A DNA stretch of 64,000 bases from Gliomastix tumulicola (Eukaryota; Ascomycota; Sordariomycetes; Hypocreales; Bionectriaceae), in assembly GCA_001599755.1 (NCBI GenBank), contig BCHX01000007.1:310001-374000 (forward strand), given 5' to 3'. The notes under the pieces are model-generated. The model ran no database searches, was not told where the DNA came from, and was given only the letters and a program-made list of their open reading frames with translations. The translations under genes and the position numbers were made by a program. Positions 42,883-54,788 of the stretch are shown in pieces; position 1 is the first letter of the stretch, and each line of letters starts with the position of its first letter.

Positions 42883-43235
42883 TCAACGATGAGTGATCCA
42901 TGGCATTGTATTCAAAGGGATCAGAGCCGCCTCCTCGCTCGCGTGCGTGGATCGGTGAGGATATCCGCCAATGCCATAAAGGAAATGTCGGCGCTGGCGG
43001 GCTCGGAAGCGCAAATGATGATGGCCGGGCCAGTAGGGATGGACTCGTTCGACGTCGGGGTCTAGTATAACGACCAAATTGTCAGACGCATCCTTGAAGA
43101 AAAAAGTCATCACGCGACGTAACAGGTCTCCAACATACCTCTAGGGCGCTGCAGAAAGTTTTGGATCATTGTAGCGATGGCGATGACGGCGGCAATTGTG
43201 CCAAAGAGAATGGTGTACAGGACTTCGGACTTCAT
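42883..43235 (-). CDS. Small single-span membrane protein, family copy 1 (91 aa)
   Basis: Exon 1 is 43235-43139 and exon 2 is 43061-42883. The 77-nt intron has donor GTATGT, a CTGAC branch-like site and acceptor ACTAG. Exon 1 codes 32 residues: a short MKSE start, then a hydrophobic helix with FGTIAAVIAIA, then QRPR. Exon 2 opens with DPDVE and is rich in His and Arg. It would be a type III membrane protein with a basic cytosolic tail. Copy 3 at 48.6-48.95 kb has the same exon-1 length within one codon, the same splice phase and PDVE straight after the junction, which supports a real gene. A TATA-like TTAAATA lies upstream near 43590. Function unknown; I recognise no family. Confidence 0.55.
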
Positions 43236-44619
43236 ATCAGTATGGGAACTGCTGTAGCGCTGAAATCCAAAACGCTGTCGAGAAATGGGGCAGGAAAGTG
43301 GAAGCGCCGATTCCACCTGAATATACCATTGGTATCTAAAATACTGTATCTCCTGTGGAAGAAGAGCTGCTAGACCACGCAATATGAAGTATGGAAGAGA
43401 TTTCCCCTGGGAATGAGACATTCAATCAGAACTTAACTGGGAGCGTGGAAGTGTGGTGGGGAGAGAAGGGAACAGTTGAGGGGATTGGCTACGGAGGTAT
43501 CGCGGCGGATGACTGGGATCCGTGGTACGTACATACCTGGAGTGTGGCTGTGGATCTGTGTTGTGCCTCAGGATCTGTCAGTGGGGTATTTAAGCCGGCA
43601 TTGGCAGCACTCAGCCATACGTAAAGGCAGAGACCGATAGTAGGCATGCTGAAAGACGGTAAGGCTTATGACCGGGGAGGGGGTGTCGTTAAGGGGTAAA
43701 GGGGGGGTGGGAGTTGCTAGGGACTCAAGCACCCTCGTGATCTATCGTAGTGTTAGCACGGCAGATCCAACCGCAAAAGCAAGACAGCATTTCCAGTCTC
43801 CGGGTCTACAGGGAGACACCATTAAATAAATTAAGGCTCTCGTATATATATGTAAAATCTCAACTTGATTGGCGTTCAATCAGCGGAACCCTCCAGTAGG
43901 TATTCTCAACTTTTTTATCAATAGAGCCAGATATTGAAGAGGCGTACCCCTACTGGCCGAGTCACAAACATCTACGATACAGCACTCGCCAGCGGCGACG
44001 TCGGTTTTCAAACAGCGCCGGGTACCAATCGAGCTTGACAGGGGTCCCTTTGGATACGATGCCATGGATTGCTCACCGTTGAGAGTTGGAAGGGGCCAGC
44101 TTGCGTACATTAAATAAGCGACGTCCTCGGTGTCTGCGTTCATGTAGACGTAATCTCGACCGTCAGGGGATGGCTTTCGGTCACGACGCGGCCGGTGCAG
44201 TTGGGTTTTGGGGCCAATAAAATACAGACAGCGGTATACTTCTTACTGTCCCATCGTTTCCGCGGCTAGGAATTAAATGTATTATTCGTCTTTAAGCTGC
44301 GCCAGTCGCGTCATCAAATCAATTTTCTTGCTACTTGAGACATAAATGCGCAGTCAGTAGGACAAGCAATACCCCGTGCTGCCTAGGTATCCTAACTAGC
44401 GAGTGTCTAATATAGGTCAACTATGCCGTACTGTGCCATGATATATATAACATACCCAGGTGGTTTTCATCAATGGCTAATCCACGACATCGTACTCAAC
44501 GGTACCAGTGTTCGGTCTATCGCTCTCTCGCTTGCCTACAAAGCGCGGACGGGATTTGTATTACCAAAGAACCAACGCTGGCGCCGTCAATTTCGGTGCC
44601 GCAGATGCCTATAGCCCGG
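43236..44619. other. Intergenic between small-membrane-protein copies 1 and 2
   Basis: Holds the putative promoter of copy 1 and a minus-strand open stretch (44143-43880) that I do not support as a gene. Otherwise nothing is seen. Confidence 0.45.
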
Positions 44620-44812
44620 TCAGCGAGGATGGGCTTCCTCAACATCCAGACCTGTGGGAAGAGGCACGTCAGAACGAGGGAAAACAATGAGCACGCCACA
44701 GCCGCACTAGCATATCTCTAGGACGTAGTAAACAGTTCTATATCATTGTGACAATGGCTATGACAACCGCTGTTATACCAAAGCTAATGGTGTGCATGAT
44801 TTCAGACTTCAT
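44620..44812 (-). pseudogene. Decayed small single-span membrane protein, family copy 2
   Basis: The minus strand begins MKSEIMHTISFG, matching copy 1. The reading frame hits TAG where copy 1 has a Gln codon (residue 25), just after the membrane helix. The splice donor reads AT instead of GT after CCTAGAG. Past an acceptor-like CCCACAG the sequence LDVEEAHP still resembles DVERVHP of copy 1 before another stop. A TATATAAG box remains upstream near 45020. Most differences from copy 1 are C-to-T or G-to-A in this copy, as repeat-induced point mutation would give. Confidence 0.6.
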
Positions 44813-46794
44813 GCTGCATCCCGGTGAAGTGGACAGCTCGTAGATAAACGAGAACTAGAAGGTCAGAACTTGATGATGGGAACAGCGAGCATAACAAAGA
44901 CGGCGCGATGTACTGGCCGTACTGAAATGGTGTATTAATCACGAAACAGGAGGCAGGTTTGGCCCCTGGAATGAATCATGTATGAAGCATCTCTTGAAAG
45001 GGTTGCGGCCACATTGGGTCTTATATAGGGAATGGCGACGGGGTGCACGCTGAGGGGGGCACGCATAAGGGTGTGGCTGGGGAAAAGGAACAGGCGTGAA
45101 GCTTAGGTAGGTTATATGACACTCCACAGAGTTTTCTCGTGTCCCCCGCCAGTGAAGCAGCGGTAAGGTGGAATAGAAGGGGGATGGGTTGGGGGATTAA
45201 TAGCTTTCCGGCTGTCTCGCAGTCATCATCACGCAGGATTCCATGTTTTGTCGATTGCATTATTAGTCAAGGGCGAGTTGAGGGTGTTAGTCCCGCCATG
45301 GAACACTGATAGGTTCATGTTGAGATAGATAACAGCATACCAGGATCACAATTATGTGGCCGATCACACTTTTGCCTGGTGTTCAAACTTGTGTCATGAC
45401 AACGTGCCTTAGTCAAAAATTGGGGGATCTCATTAGCGGCGCACCATTCTCACCTTCGACTTCCGTCCACGCCCCAAGCTTCAGTCTCACACTCCCCACC
45501 TCCAATATCGGACCTTGCCCTCAGCGCCAATGCCCCACCCCAGTGTAACGCCTTGCTTTCTCACCCATGGCCCATCCCGTCTTTTCTATCTTTTCTTTTC
45601 TCGGCCAGTCTGCACTTCCCACCCCACGCCCGTCTTAAAGAGACAGAGAGGGAGACAGACGCTCCCAGCAGCTCGGCCTTCTTCCCCACTCGGAGCTAGC
45701 CTGGACAGAGCAAGTTCAGCACTGTCCTGGCTAATCACGTCTCACCCTATCATCTCCGAACCGACTACTTTGAGGGCCTTCGGTTACTTCGTCACAGTCA
45801 GTTGGTAGTTTCCCCGCCTACTATGATGCGTGTCATTATCTACGCGCACGAGCCTCTCTGACCGCCTTCCTCCCCCCTTTACGGCTGCCTTCTCTGATAC
45901 CGGATCATCCCCCTCTCCTCTCCTTCTTCAGGCTGGCTAATGTACCTACCTACCTTAATTCTATTACCGCACTCGAAAGGAGGCCATGTACCGAACGGCG
46001 GAACTTGGAGTTACAACGCATAACAGATATTTATCCACACCACTCTGGGCTTTGGAGTTGTATTTAATACCCAAGCAACGTCCTCATAATTCCCTTATCT
46101 AGAGCCGCAGCGTCTAACAGCCCTGTGCATTGCATCCAATTTGATATAGCCGCCGCGAAACCCCGATACACGGGCTCCCGAGCGATCCTTTCGACGCTAG
46201 CTGGTAAGCATCAGCTAGCGAGGATGCTTGGCCAGCTGTAACGCAGTCCATCCAACAAATTACATGCGACTGGTCGCGACCAGCCAGCATCGAGCGACTG
46301 TATTGACGATCGAACTTCTCGCTGCAACGAAACCATGATTTAGTGGCCGTTGGAAGGGGGCGACGATGCTCACCTAACGTACATGTGTGGAATACGTACC
46401 TAGTAGGCGCTGGCGAGCTGCTCAGTGCCTCACCGGGTTTAATTCGCAATGCACTGCCTGGTTTCGTTTATAAAATAGGCCCTATTTCCCCATGCTCGTA
46501 GTCAGCGTCCCAATTGCAGCGCGCGCTGGATATGTGCAGGCGTCCGTCTGGCCCTCGGGGCCCGTGCCGGAACAGGTGATTAGCCACCAGCAGCGGACTG
46601 CTGGCTCATCACATCTCTCCCAGAGTAGGGCGGCGGCTGAGCCATGGGTATGAATCGCCACTAGAAAAGTTGGATTATTTCACCACCTAAATCGATGGCC
46701 CTTCTAGTGGAAAACAAAAAGAAACCACGAGCACTCGTGAAGGCCAAGGACCGTGGCACGCGCTGCTGACAGAGATCATGTTTCGAACAGGCAC
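44813..46794. other. Gene-poor intergenic DNA
   Basis: Includes the relic TATA box of copy 2 and a C/T-rich stretch at 45450-45920. No supported gene, RNA or mobile element. Confidence 0.5.
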
Positions 46795-47115
46795 AGTGGC
46801 ATCCGCCGCTGTCGGTAAGACGTCGGACCTGCTCCAGGCGATCTACAGACGGGATGGCGGCATTGACCCCACAGAACCCACTGGACCAAGCGTGACATGG
46901 GCAATGGAAATTCCATCACATCGTAAACTTTAAAACGTGAAATGAAGTCCAGTACTAGTAGTAACTTTACAGACAATGCATTATATGTACAGGCAATCCA
47001 GTGCAACGTATCTACAATCTATATGTGCTTCTTTTCCAACTCCTCAGAACGCCTCTCCGAGCATAGAGCATGATCGCATCCAGACTGTCGACAACCAAAA
47101 CCGTGTGAAGGCCTA
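46795..47115. repeat. Degenerate direct repeat, left copy
   Basis: Landmarks recur at 48.1-48.5 kb in the same order: AGTGGCATC...CCGCTG near 46795, GGACCTGCTCC near 46829, CG(T/C)AAACTTTA near 46922, GTGCTTC...TTTTC near 47025, AACCAAAACC(G/A)TGTGAAG near 47095. The spacing between copies drifts from about 1300 to 1365 bases, so it is an old duplication. Confidence 0.55.
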
Positions 47116-48095
47116 ATCCAGAATGTTAAAAAATAGCAGTTCCACAGAAAACCTGCCCGTCAAATATTAGTGCGTCTGCTTTTCCTCCCAGGTCTTTGGG
47201 CCACGCAACCACCTTCGGGCAGCTCATGAACATTAAGGTACTGTCCAAAGGGGAAGCCATCCCAAGTTTCGCCTGCCTCCCCGCAAAGCTCCCTGGTCAG
47301 TTCAAACCTGACGGCCTGAGTTCCAAGCAGTTCTATTCGACCACCATCCCCGCATCAAACGTGCAGGGCTATCAGGTATTGAGGTCCGGAAAGACGTGCG
47401 TGAATAATATCCGATCAATCAGATAGCCAAGCAGAAACTCTGCCATGCATAGGTTGTGATGCGACCGCCGACGCTCGAAACCATTACATGGCATTTGTTC
47501 CAGACCAGCATCAAAAGTGTCAGCGTTGGGGGCGAGTGTGGCAGTGAAAGCCTGCGATGCCAATGACGCGTCATCGTACCGCGATGGGAAAAACCCAAGT
47601 GCTGACCCTCCCGAACAGCGCTAGAAGCGTAGTGGCCTGACGAGGATCTGTGCCGCCGAGAAAGCGGCCCAATGCGAACCATGCCATCTCCTTTTGCTCC
47701 ATCCAACATCAAACGACAACATGGCGTGCACTTGTCGGTCGCTCTTCCAATCATGCCTTTTTCTAGACACATTACCACACTTGCTACACTTGGCCGGGAA
47801 AGATGATATTTCCGCGCGCCGAGACATCGGTACTATTGGAATCACAGGTTCTGCCAAAAAAAAAAAAAAATACCCCCATGCCGCCCGGCTTTTTGTGTTA
47901 ATGGGTGGCTGGCTTACGGCGCCTCCAGGTCTCGATCACTCCAGGCAACACCGAGGTTCTCCAGTCCCTGTCTTCGCACAATGCCCACAAAGGTGCCCAA
48001 GGGATTCTCTCGGGGCATGACTTATCACGTGTAGTCTAAGGAAACTTGAAAATCCCCCTATTGCAATATCTCTGGAGACGGAGGATCGGGAGATC
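47116..48095. other. Gene-poor DNA between the two direct-repeat copies
   Basis: No supported gene. Includes a long A homopolymer near 47857-47871. Confidence 0.45.
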
Positions 48096-48480
48096 GAGTG
48101 GCATCATCCGCTGCAGGCAATACACTGGACCTGCTCCTGTCCATCATTGGGTACGAGTTCCAGGTTCCTGCTACTGGTTGCAGCATATGTACATGGGTAC
48201 CAACCCCGCACGTCCCGCTAGAGCATCCAGGGGACAATGGAGATGTAATGGGGTCGCAAACTTTAGAACACACCAAACTGAGGATGATTTTGCTGCAGGA
48301 AGTCAAAATAAAGTAGCTTAAACTTTTGGGTCTCTATAAGGCCTGACATAAAACAGAGATCTATATAGTGCAAGGTGCCCAATCCATGCGTGCTTCCTTT
48401 TCAACTCCTTGAATACAGGACCGAAGAGGGAGCGTCGTCACATCCATGCCTAAAACCAAAACCATGTGAAGCTCGTCGAT
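48096..48480. repeat. Degenerate direct repeat, right copy
   Basis: Partner of 46795-47115. It lies just downstream (minus-strand sense) of small-membrane-protein copy 3, so the repeat may be the 3' flank of a duplicated segment whose gene part is lost on the left side. Confidence 0.55.
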
Positions 48481-48556
48481 CGCCAGCCCAATCCCGAGCT
48501 TCGATGGAGAACAACGGGAGATCTCACCACCATCCATTTTCACCAGCCAAGCCCGC

Positions 48557-48952
48557 CTATGGTCGCTCGAAAGTGTCAAGTGGGATCGCCGAAGAAGAAA
48601 ACGGCATGAATTCCAGTATCTCAACACACACAGCCCGTCGGAAAATGACCCCTTGTGCGGGGGCTCCGGAAGCACGAGGCAGCCATTGCCGGCTCATCGA
48701 TGGTGGGCCAATCCTGGACCTCGCCTGAAGGCCAACATGGGATTCCACTGCTGTCTCATTGGGGTCGCCTCCAATCTGGGCTTCGACATCCGGCGCTAGG
48801 TGGGTGTAAGCTGGGAAGGGAAAACACGCTGTGAGCACCTTAACTAGCGTACCTTGGCGGCGCTGAATGCAATGCTGGTGGAACATGGCAGCGATAGAAA
48901 GCACGGCAGTACTGGTACCAAATATGATTGCATACATGGTTTCTTGCTCCAT
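48557..48952 (-). CDS. Small single-span membrane protein, family copy 3 (112 aa)
   Basis: Exon 1 is 48952-48853 and exon 2 is 48795-48557. The 57-nt intron uses donor GTACGC and acceptor CACCTAG, chosen because it puts APDVE next to the junction, as DPDVE is in copy 1. Residues 1-33 hold a hydrophobic helix, MYAIIFGTSTAVLSIAAM, followed by basic QRRQ. The tail is polar and has no recognised domain. An alternative acceptor 15 bases further downstream on + coordinates (CCCAG, 48811) also stays in frame. A TATAAAA box lies upstream near 49160. Topology and exon structure match copy 1 although the tails have diverged strongly, which suggests fast evolution. Function unknown. Confidence 0.55.
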   Translation of the reverse strand: MEQETMYAIIFGTSTAVLSIAAMFHQHCIQRRQGTLVKVLTACFPFPAYTHLAPDVEAQIGGDPNETAVESHVGLQARSRIGPPSMSRQWLPRASGAPAQGVIFRRAVCVEILEFMPFSSSAIPLDTFERP

Positions 48953-50116
48953 CGTCCCAAGTCGCAGGGCTGCTAGCAGGTCGGTAGGTATCCGTGTCGG
49001 CTTTGCAGGTTCAACCGTTCAACACGTGGGGCTGGCTATAGTGGTGGTGATGGAAAACAAGGCCTTGGGATTGTAATATTACCGATCGAATATTCCGGAT
49101 TGTGTTTCGAAGTCCAGTGCACATTTCTTACCCGTCTCACAATGTGGCGGGGTGGTAATTGGTTTTATACTGTAGTGGTTGGTATGGGAAATCTTGACTG
49201 GGTCTGTAACACCTTCAACAGCACAGCCTGCCGGCTGTCAGGCCCACTATACTACTAGTAGTTACACCGACGCGTTTACGAGTAAGGCATCACATCACAG
49301 GGGAACGGGCAGCAATGCAAGCAAGCGGGTACCCTCTGCAGCCGCCAGCCAACCATCATGCGGGATTATTCCAGGCTCCTCACATGGCTTCCAGCAGCTC
49401 GCCAACCAGATGACGAGAACCGGCTGACTTGTCATATCAATCTAATTCGCGATTCGACAGTACCGCCACGCCGTTGGTCAAATGGGATGAATAGGGCACT
49501 GAAGACAGCCTCTGAGAAACGGCAGGCGGGGAGGGGGCTTCTGCAGTCTCGTTGATGGCCTATGCCTACGGCATACGAATCAGAGGTCTTCTGTTGTTGC
49601 GCCTGACGTGGACGATTAGGACTGCCGTGACCCAAGTATATGTGCGCCAAGCGGCCAATCTTCCGCTATCTACAGCCCATTGATATCGATTGCAATGGAG
49701 TGCCTCCATTTGGTCGTAGTACACTGGCGAGGAAGAATTCTCCCAGGTTGCCATGATCTTTCGGGGGAGCTTGCCGATCATGCACTGAACCCCGATGCTG
49801 GCAGACATGACCCCGCCAAGCGCATGCATCTCAGAGGGCGAACACGTCAGCAAGAACAGAAACAAAAAGAATGTACCAATTAACGCTGCTTACACCAGAG
49901 CCCCGATACATAAAAGATCCCGTTACCCAAATACTAGTAATATCCATCTAATAGAAGGTGCGTCGTCTACAACCCTCCCTCCCCGTTTCATGCATCATAA
50001 GTCTCAGGCAGTGATTCGTTGCAAACAGCATAGAGAAACAAGCAAAAACAGAAAGACAGCCCCCATCTCGTCTACCCAAGTCAGAATTAAAGAACCCAAG
50101 GGTCTGCGTTCCACCA
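48953..50116. other. Intergenic, copy 3 promoter to Atg26-type 3' end
   Basis: Carries the TATA box of copy 3. No other gene is supported. Confidence 0.5.
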
Positions 50117-53100
50117 CTAATCCCCACGCACGACACCGAGAGAAGCACCAGCACCACCCGTCGTCGCGCCCGTCTTCAGCGCGACATTCCCGAGAGCCGT
50201 CGGGGCCCTGGCAGCTGAAGCAGCACTACCAGGCCCGGCGAGCGGGGCTCCGGCTCCGAGCCCAGCGAATGTCTCGCTGAGCTTCCGTGTGAGGAACTCT
50301 GGGTCAGGCTCGTCGCCGCCCACGAACGTCCAGCTCTCCTCGTTCTCCTCCTCATCGTCTTCCTCGACACCGACTGCCGGATGTCCGTCGGTGCCCTCAA
50401 TCGTCTTGCCCGTCCGGGGCTTGATGAGGGACTTGGCGTAGTCGAGATCGCGGTAGATGCACTGGATGGCCGTGTCCACGCCGCGTTCCTAAAGCACCAA
50501 CCATTAGCATCATCCCGGTACCTGTTCGACAGAGGCATCATGAACTTACACTGCGGATCTCCTCGCCCAGCACTCGAGCCTTGGCAATCATGCGCTCACT
50601 ACGCGTCGCCTCGAAGAGTGCTCGGCCGAAAGAATTCGTCCCCCACTTCTTGACCCAGACGCCAACGCCCAGATCCTCCACCCGGCTAGCGAAGAAGTAC
50701 TGATCTCCAAAGAAGGGCCTGATGATGGTGGGGATACCCGCCCGTAGACTAGCGCCCGTCGTGCCGGAACCGCCGTGATGCGCCGCCGCGTCGATCTGGC
50801 TGAAGAGCCAGTCGTGGGGAGCGGACTTAATGACGTGGATCTCGGGAGGCATCACGGGCTCAGGCCTGGGAGGCTTCTCTTGGTCCTTCTCCAGAGGATC
50901 CTTGGCATCCTCTGCCGCCGCGGCCTTGCTTGAGATGCGCTCAGACCAGCCCTTGGACAGGATGCAGCGCACGTCGGCTTTGAGCACAGCGTCGATGACC
51001 TCCTGCGTCATCTTCGCCGGGTCGTTGACGATGATGGACCCGAACCCGACGTACACGATCTTCTTGCCGTCGTCGCGCGCCTTCTTGATAAAGGCCGTGA
51101 GCTCCTCCGGCGGCTGGTAATTGTCGCCCTCGTTCAGGAACCAGTACCCGGTGATACGGATCCAATCTGAAAAGTCCAACGGCGGTGCTACCACACTAGG
51201 GCTGAAGTTGTACAGGAAAGGCACCTTGTTGGGCTGCAGCTTCTCGAGGCTCGTGTTGGGCAGGCCCAGCTTGTTGTTCCGCCACTTGTTGACCTGGTGC
51301 GCGATGGCCTTCCAGTAGATATTGTCGAACATGACGTACGTCATGTAGTTGTAGGCACCACCGAGCTTCTGCTCAGGCATGATGAAGGCGTGCGGGTACG
51401 CTCTGGTTCGCGTCCAGGGCATCGTGAAGGCCCGGAAGTAGGGAATGCCGAGCTGCTCCGCGATGTGAATGCCGGCCATGGCGGATGGCGACTCGATCAG
51501 CAGCTCTGATCCTTCACAAGCGTCCGCCGCCGAATTCAGGAGCTCGTCCAGCCAGCCGCGAAACGTCGAGTTGGCTTCGCGCAGGAAAGCCCAGGTGAAT
51601 GTCCCGTTCTCGATGCAAAGACGCATAAGCTCGCCAGGGTCACCTGCAACGGGTGCAAACTCGATGCCGTGCGACTCGATCCAAACCTGGAACTCTGCGT
51701 GTGTCGCGATGCGCGGCTTGTGGCCCTGGGCGAGGAGGCCCTTGCAGAGCGCAATGTACGGCTGGACATCGCCTCTCGAGCCGATAGTCAAGCAGGTAAT
51801 TCTCATCGAGTGCTTGGGCTTGAAGTTCATGGACAAGGTGTCCGACTCGCCCAGCATCGGGAGCTCGCCAGACATGGCCGTCGTCCGTCGGGGCAGCTTA
51901 AGCTCGTGCTCCGGGAATTCGTCATGGGTTGCTGACTTGAGCGCATCTCGCTCTGCCACGGCCGAGTCCTCACCCTCTTCGTCCTCCTGATTGAGGAGCC
52001 CGGCCTCCTTGAGATAGCGCGTGGCCTCCAGTCCCCGAAGCAAGGTAATGGCGCAGTCGTCTCGGAGCTCAGCTTGACCAAACTCGAAGAAGATCTCCTC
52101 GTGGCCCTTGATCACCACCACAAGACCCGAGTATCCAAAGCGGAAGCCCTTCTCCTTGTTCACGTTCTCGATATCGTGCAGAGGGAGAATAAGCTTAGTC
52201 CGGGTACCAGGCAGCAAACTCCGGAAGCAGAAAGTCCTGTCACTGAGGTAGATCTTGCCGTAGAGGGGCAGCACTCGCAGAATGTACCCGAAATACGTCG
52301 CCTGCAGCTTCTCCGTCTCGGGCAATGCGAAATGAGCCCGGAACCGCTCGTTAGAGGTATGCCAGTTCCCATCGGCATCCCTCTCCAGGTCATCGTCGTC
52401 GTCGATCTTGAGACCGTCCGGCTCGTCGTAGTGCTTCCGGCCGCCCTTCCACATGCCCGACACCTTCTCGACGTACCCCATCGACTCAGACGCGAGGAGC
52501 GTGCCCATCTTCTGCCGCGTCTTGTTCAGGTAGCCAGCGAACATACCGGCCCTCTGCAGCGGGTAGGCGCCAAACTTGCCAATGTTCTGCAACGTCGGCA
52601 AACTCGACTGGGCCGGAGCAGCAGTCGAGTCGTCCTCCGCAGGACGTTCAGTAGACTGTGTTGTCAATTCCGGAGGCCGATGTCGGTCGTGCGCCGCTGA
52701 CTTCCCCTTGGAATCGCCGGACGGGCTCCGCATGTGCGTCAAATTCTGGTGGAAGACCTGGCTGTTTCTCAGGATCTGGCTTGCCGATGCGTCCTCAATT
52801 GACGAGGCAGCCAGATTCGAGATGCTGGGGTCCTCCATTGATGACTGGACGTATGACTCGGACGATGCACCGAACGGCTGCTGACCCTTCTTATCTTCGT
52901 CTGGGCGTCGCCGACTCGATGATCTCCTACTACCGCTGAAGCTCCGCCTGACTCGGCCCTCGTCGTGGAACGCCCCGGATAGCTCCAGACTCCTGCCTCC
53001 AAACTTGTGTCCATCGGTGCTGTGTCGTCTACCCATGTCCTCGCTCCCACGCGGGCTGTGCCCTCTCGGAGATGCCGGCGAAAGGGGTGATAACGTTGCC

Positions 53101-54788
53101 CTCACGGTTTCGGGGAGCTTCGTCGGATGGATTCGGCCAGCGATGTACGATCCAGGTGATGACACCCCCGATAACGGGCGAGTGACACCCTCCGTCTCTG
53201 TCGTCTCGGCATTGGAAAGCTCCCTCCGTGCTGGCGATGAGTCGTCCTCGATGAGGACCTTGAGGGCACCGATGGCCTCCTTCCCGAAGCTGAAGAAGGA
53301 GAAGAAGTACTCGTCGATGGCAAACGTCTCGTCGTTATCGATGACACGGATCTTACAGGTGTCGGCAAACTCGATCATCTGCGTCTCCTCCACGTCAATC
53401 ACATTCGCAATCGGCAGCGAGATCTTGACGCTGTCCCCATCGTTGTGGCTCCGGAAGATGACCCTCTGGAGGCTCTTGACCCATTCCTTCGCGCTCGGGC
53501 CGCTGTCGGCGCGGAAGTTGTAGGTGCGGTGGCGGGTGACGACCTCGAAGTGCACGCCCTCCTTCTCCTTGTCGGTGATGTTGGCCGAGATGCCGTAGCT
53601 GAGGTCGATCTGTCCGTGGGGGAAGTAGACGTTTGTCGAGTCGCGGTAGTAGGAAAGGATGTCGCCTTTGAGGCGGAACCAGAAGCGGTTGTATTTGGGA
53701 TTCCGCTTGCCGCTTTTCGAGAGGAAGCCGGACTTGGCGACGGTGTTCTGTAGACTGTCAGCATGGTCCTGCGCTCGCTTTCGCCTGTAGTGTTGGAGAG
53801 GGAAACTTACCGCCTTCTTGGGCAGAAATGCGTAGAAGCAGATGTGCTTGGCCGTGATGTAGAGGTACCCCTGGAGAAGCACGCTTTGCAGCAGCCAGCA
53901 GGGGTACTCGCCGACCACCGGCTCAGGCTCGTCGTACTCGAAAATCTCCTGCAGTCGCTTCGCCAAAGGTGTCGCCTCCTTATCGCCTCCCGGGCTCAGG
54001 GTCCTCGACTGCGAGAGGTCCTCCGGGGGCAAGTCAAAGCTGGGCCTGCTCTCCATCTCGGCCTGCGCCTCGATCATGCGGCTCAGTATCGGGGGTTCCC
54101 GGTTCGCCGTGTTCTCCCTCGATATCGACAGCTTCAGCGCGGGCGCCTGGCTGTTGCCGAAGAACAGGCTCTTGGCCGCCTTGTTGAGATCAGTACTGCT
54201 GACGCTGCTCGAGCCCTTATCTTCCTCCTCGTCCTCCTCGGGCTGCACGGGCAGTTTGGCGGGCGACGACCTAGACTTGTATCCGAGCTTCGGCAGCGCG
54301 GGAAGCGAGCTGAGCAGCTTGTTCCCAGATATCGGCCACTTGTACCCGCCCTTGTGTCTCTGACTCTCCTTCCGCGGCTGCAGAATCGTCGTCTGCGACA
54401 GGTCCTCCCGCCAGTCCTTGTGCGCCCGGTCCTTGCCCGCCTTGTTCTTCTTGCCAGCAGCAGCACCACCGCTGCTGCTGCTGCCGCCCTCCTCGTCGGA
54501 GCTGCTGATCTCGTCGAACCGGCCGTTGAAGTCGACGCGCGAGCCCGCCGCGGCGATGAGCCCGAAGATACTCTGGTTCATGTTCATGAACATAGGCGGG
54601 CTCTCGCTCGGCAGGTCGTCCTCGTCGGCGGACTCGTCGCTCCCCCGCAGCGGCTCCGGGATCTCGACGCTCGTCTTCCGCCTTGTCGTCGTCGTCTCAC
54701 CCTCGAGGGGTCTTGTCGGGTCTTGCTTCGCGCATTCTGACGGCGGCCGCGGCGTCCGCTCCGGTGTGCGTGGTGGTTCTGACGGCAT
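50117..54788 (-). CDS. ATG26: Sterol 3-beta-glucosyltransferase (UGT51/Atg26 type), 1515 aa
   Basis: Exons 54788-53811, 53747-50550 and 50488-50117. Intron 1 is 63 nt (53810-53748), a multiple of three and free of stops. It must be removed, because splicing restores PKK-A-NTVAKSGFLSKSGKRNPKYN at the GRAM-PH junction. Order: disordered acidic N-terminus; GRAM near residues 280-330; PH domain (KYNRFWFRLKGD) near 340-450; second GRAM (RAHFALPETEKLQATYFGYI); glycosyltransferase family 28 N-terminal half (TIGSRGDVQPYIALCKGL) near 990; then the UDP-sugar site HHGGSGTTGASLRAGIPTI near 1330. It transfers glucose from UDP-glucose to ergosterol at membranes. In some fungi it is needed for pexophagy. 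The C-terminal tail after residue 1400 is Ala/Gly-rich. Confidence 0.96.

Noticed and set aside
43880..44143. Minus-strand open stretch of 87 codons starting with ATG
   Set aside because: No homology signal, no splice structure, and no resemblance to the small membrane-protein family around it.
45450..45920. Plus-strand open stretch of 97 codons in C/T-rich DNA (45515-45808)
   Set aside because: Low-complexity pyrimidine-rich sequence gives Ser/Pro-rich translation in several frames; no gene features.
49566..49865. Possible fourth copy of the small membrane protein (segment reading SEMHALGG and MIGKLPRK)
   Set aside because: Only a few residues match, there is no TATA box at the expected distance, and no hydrophobic helix of proper length.
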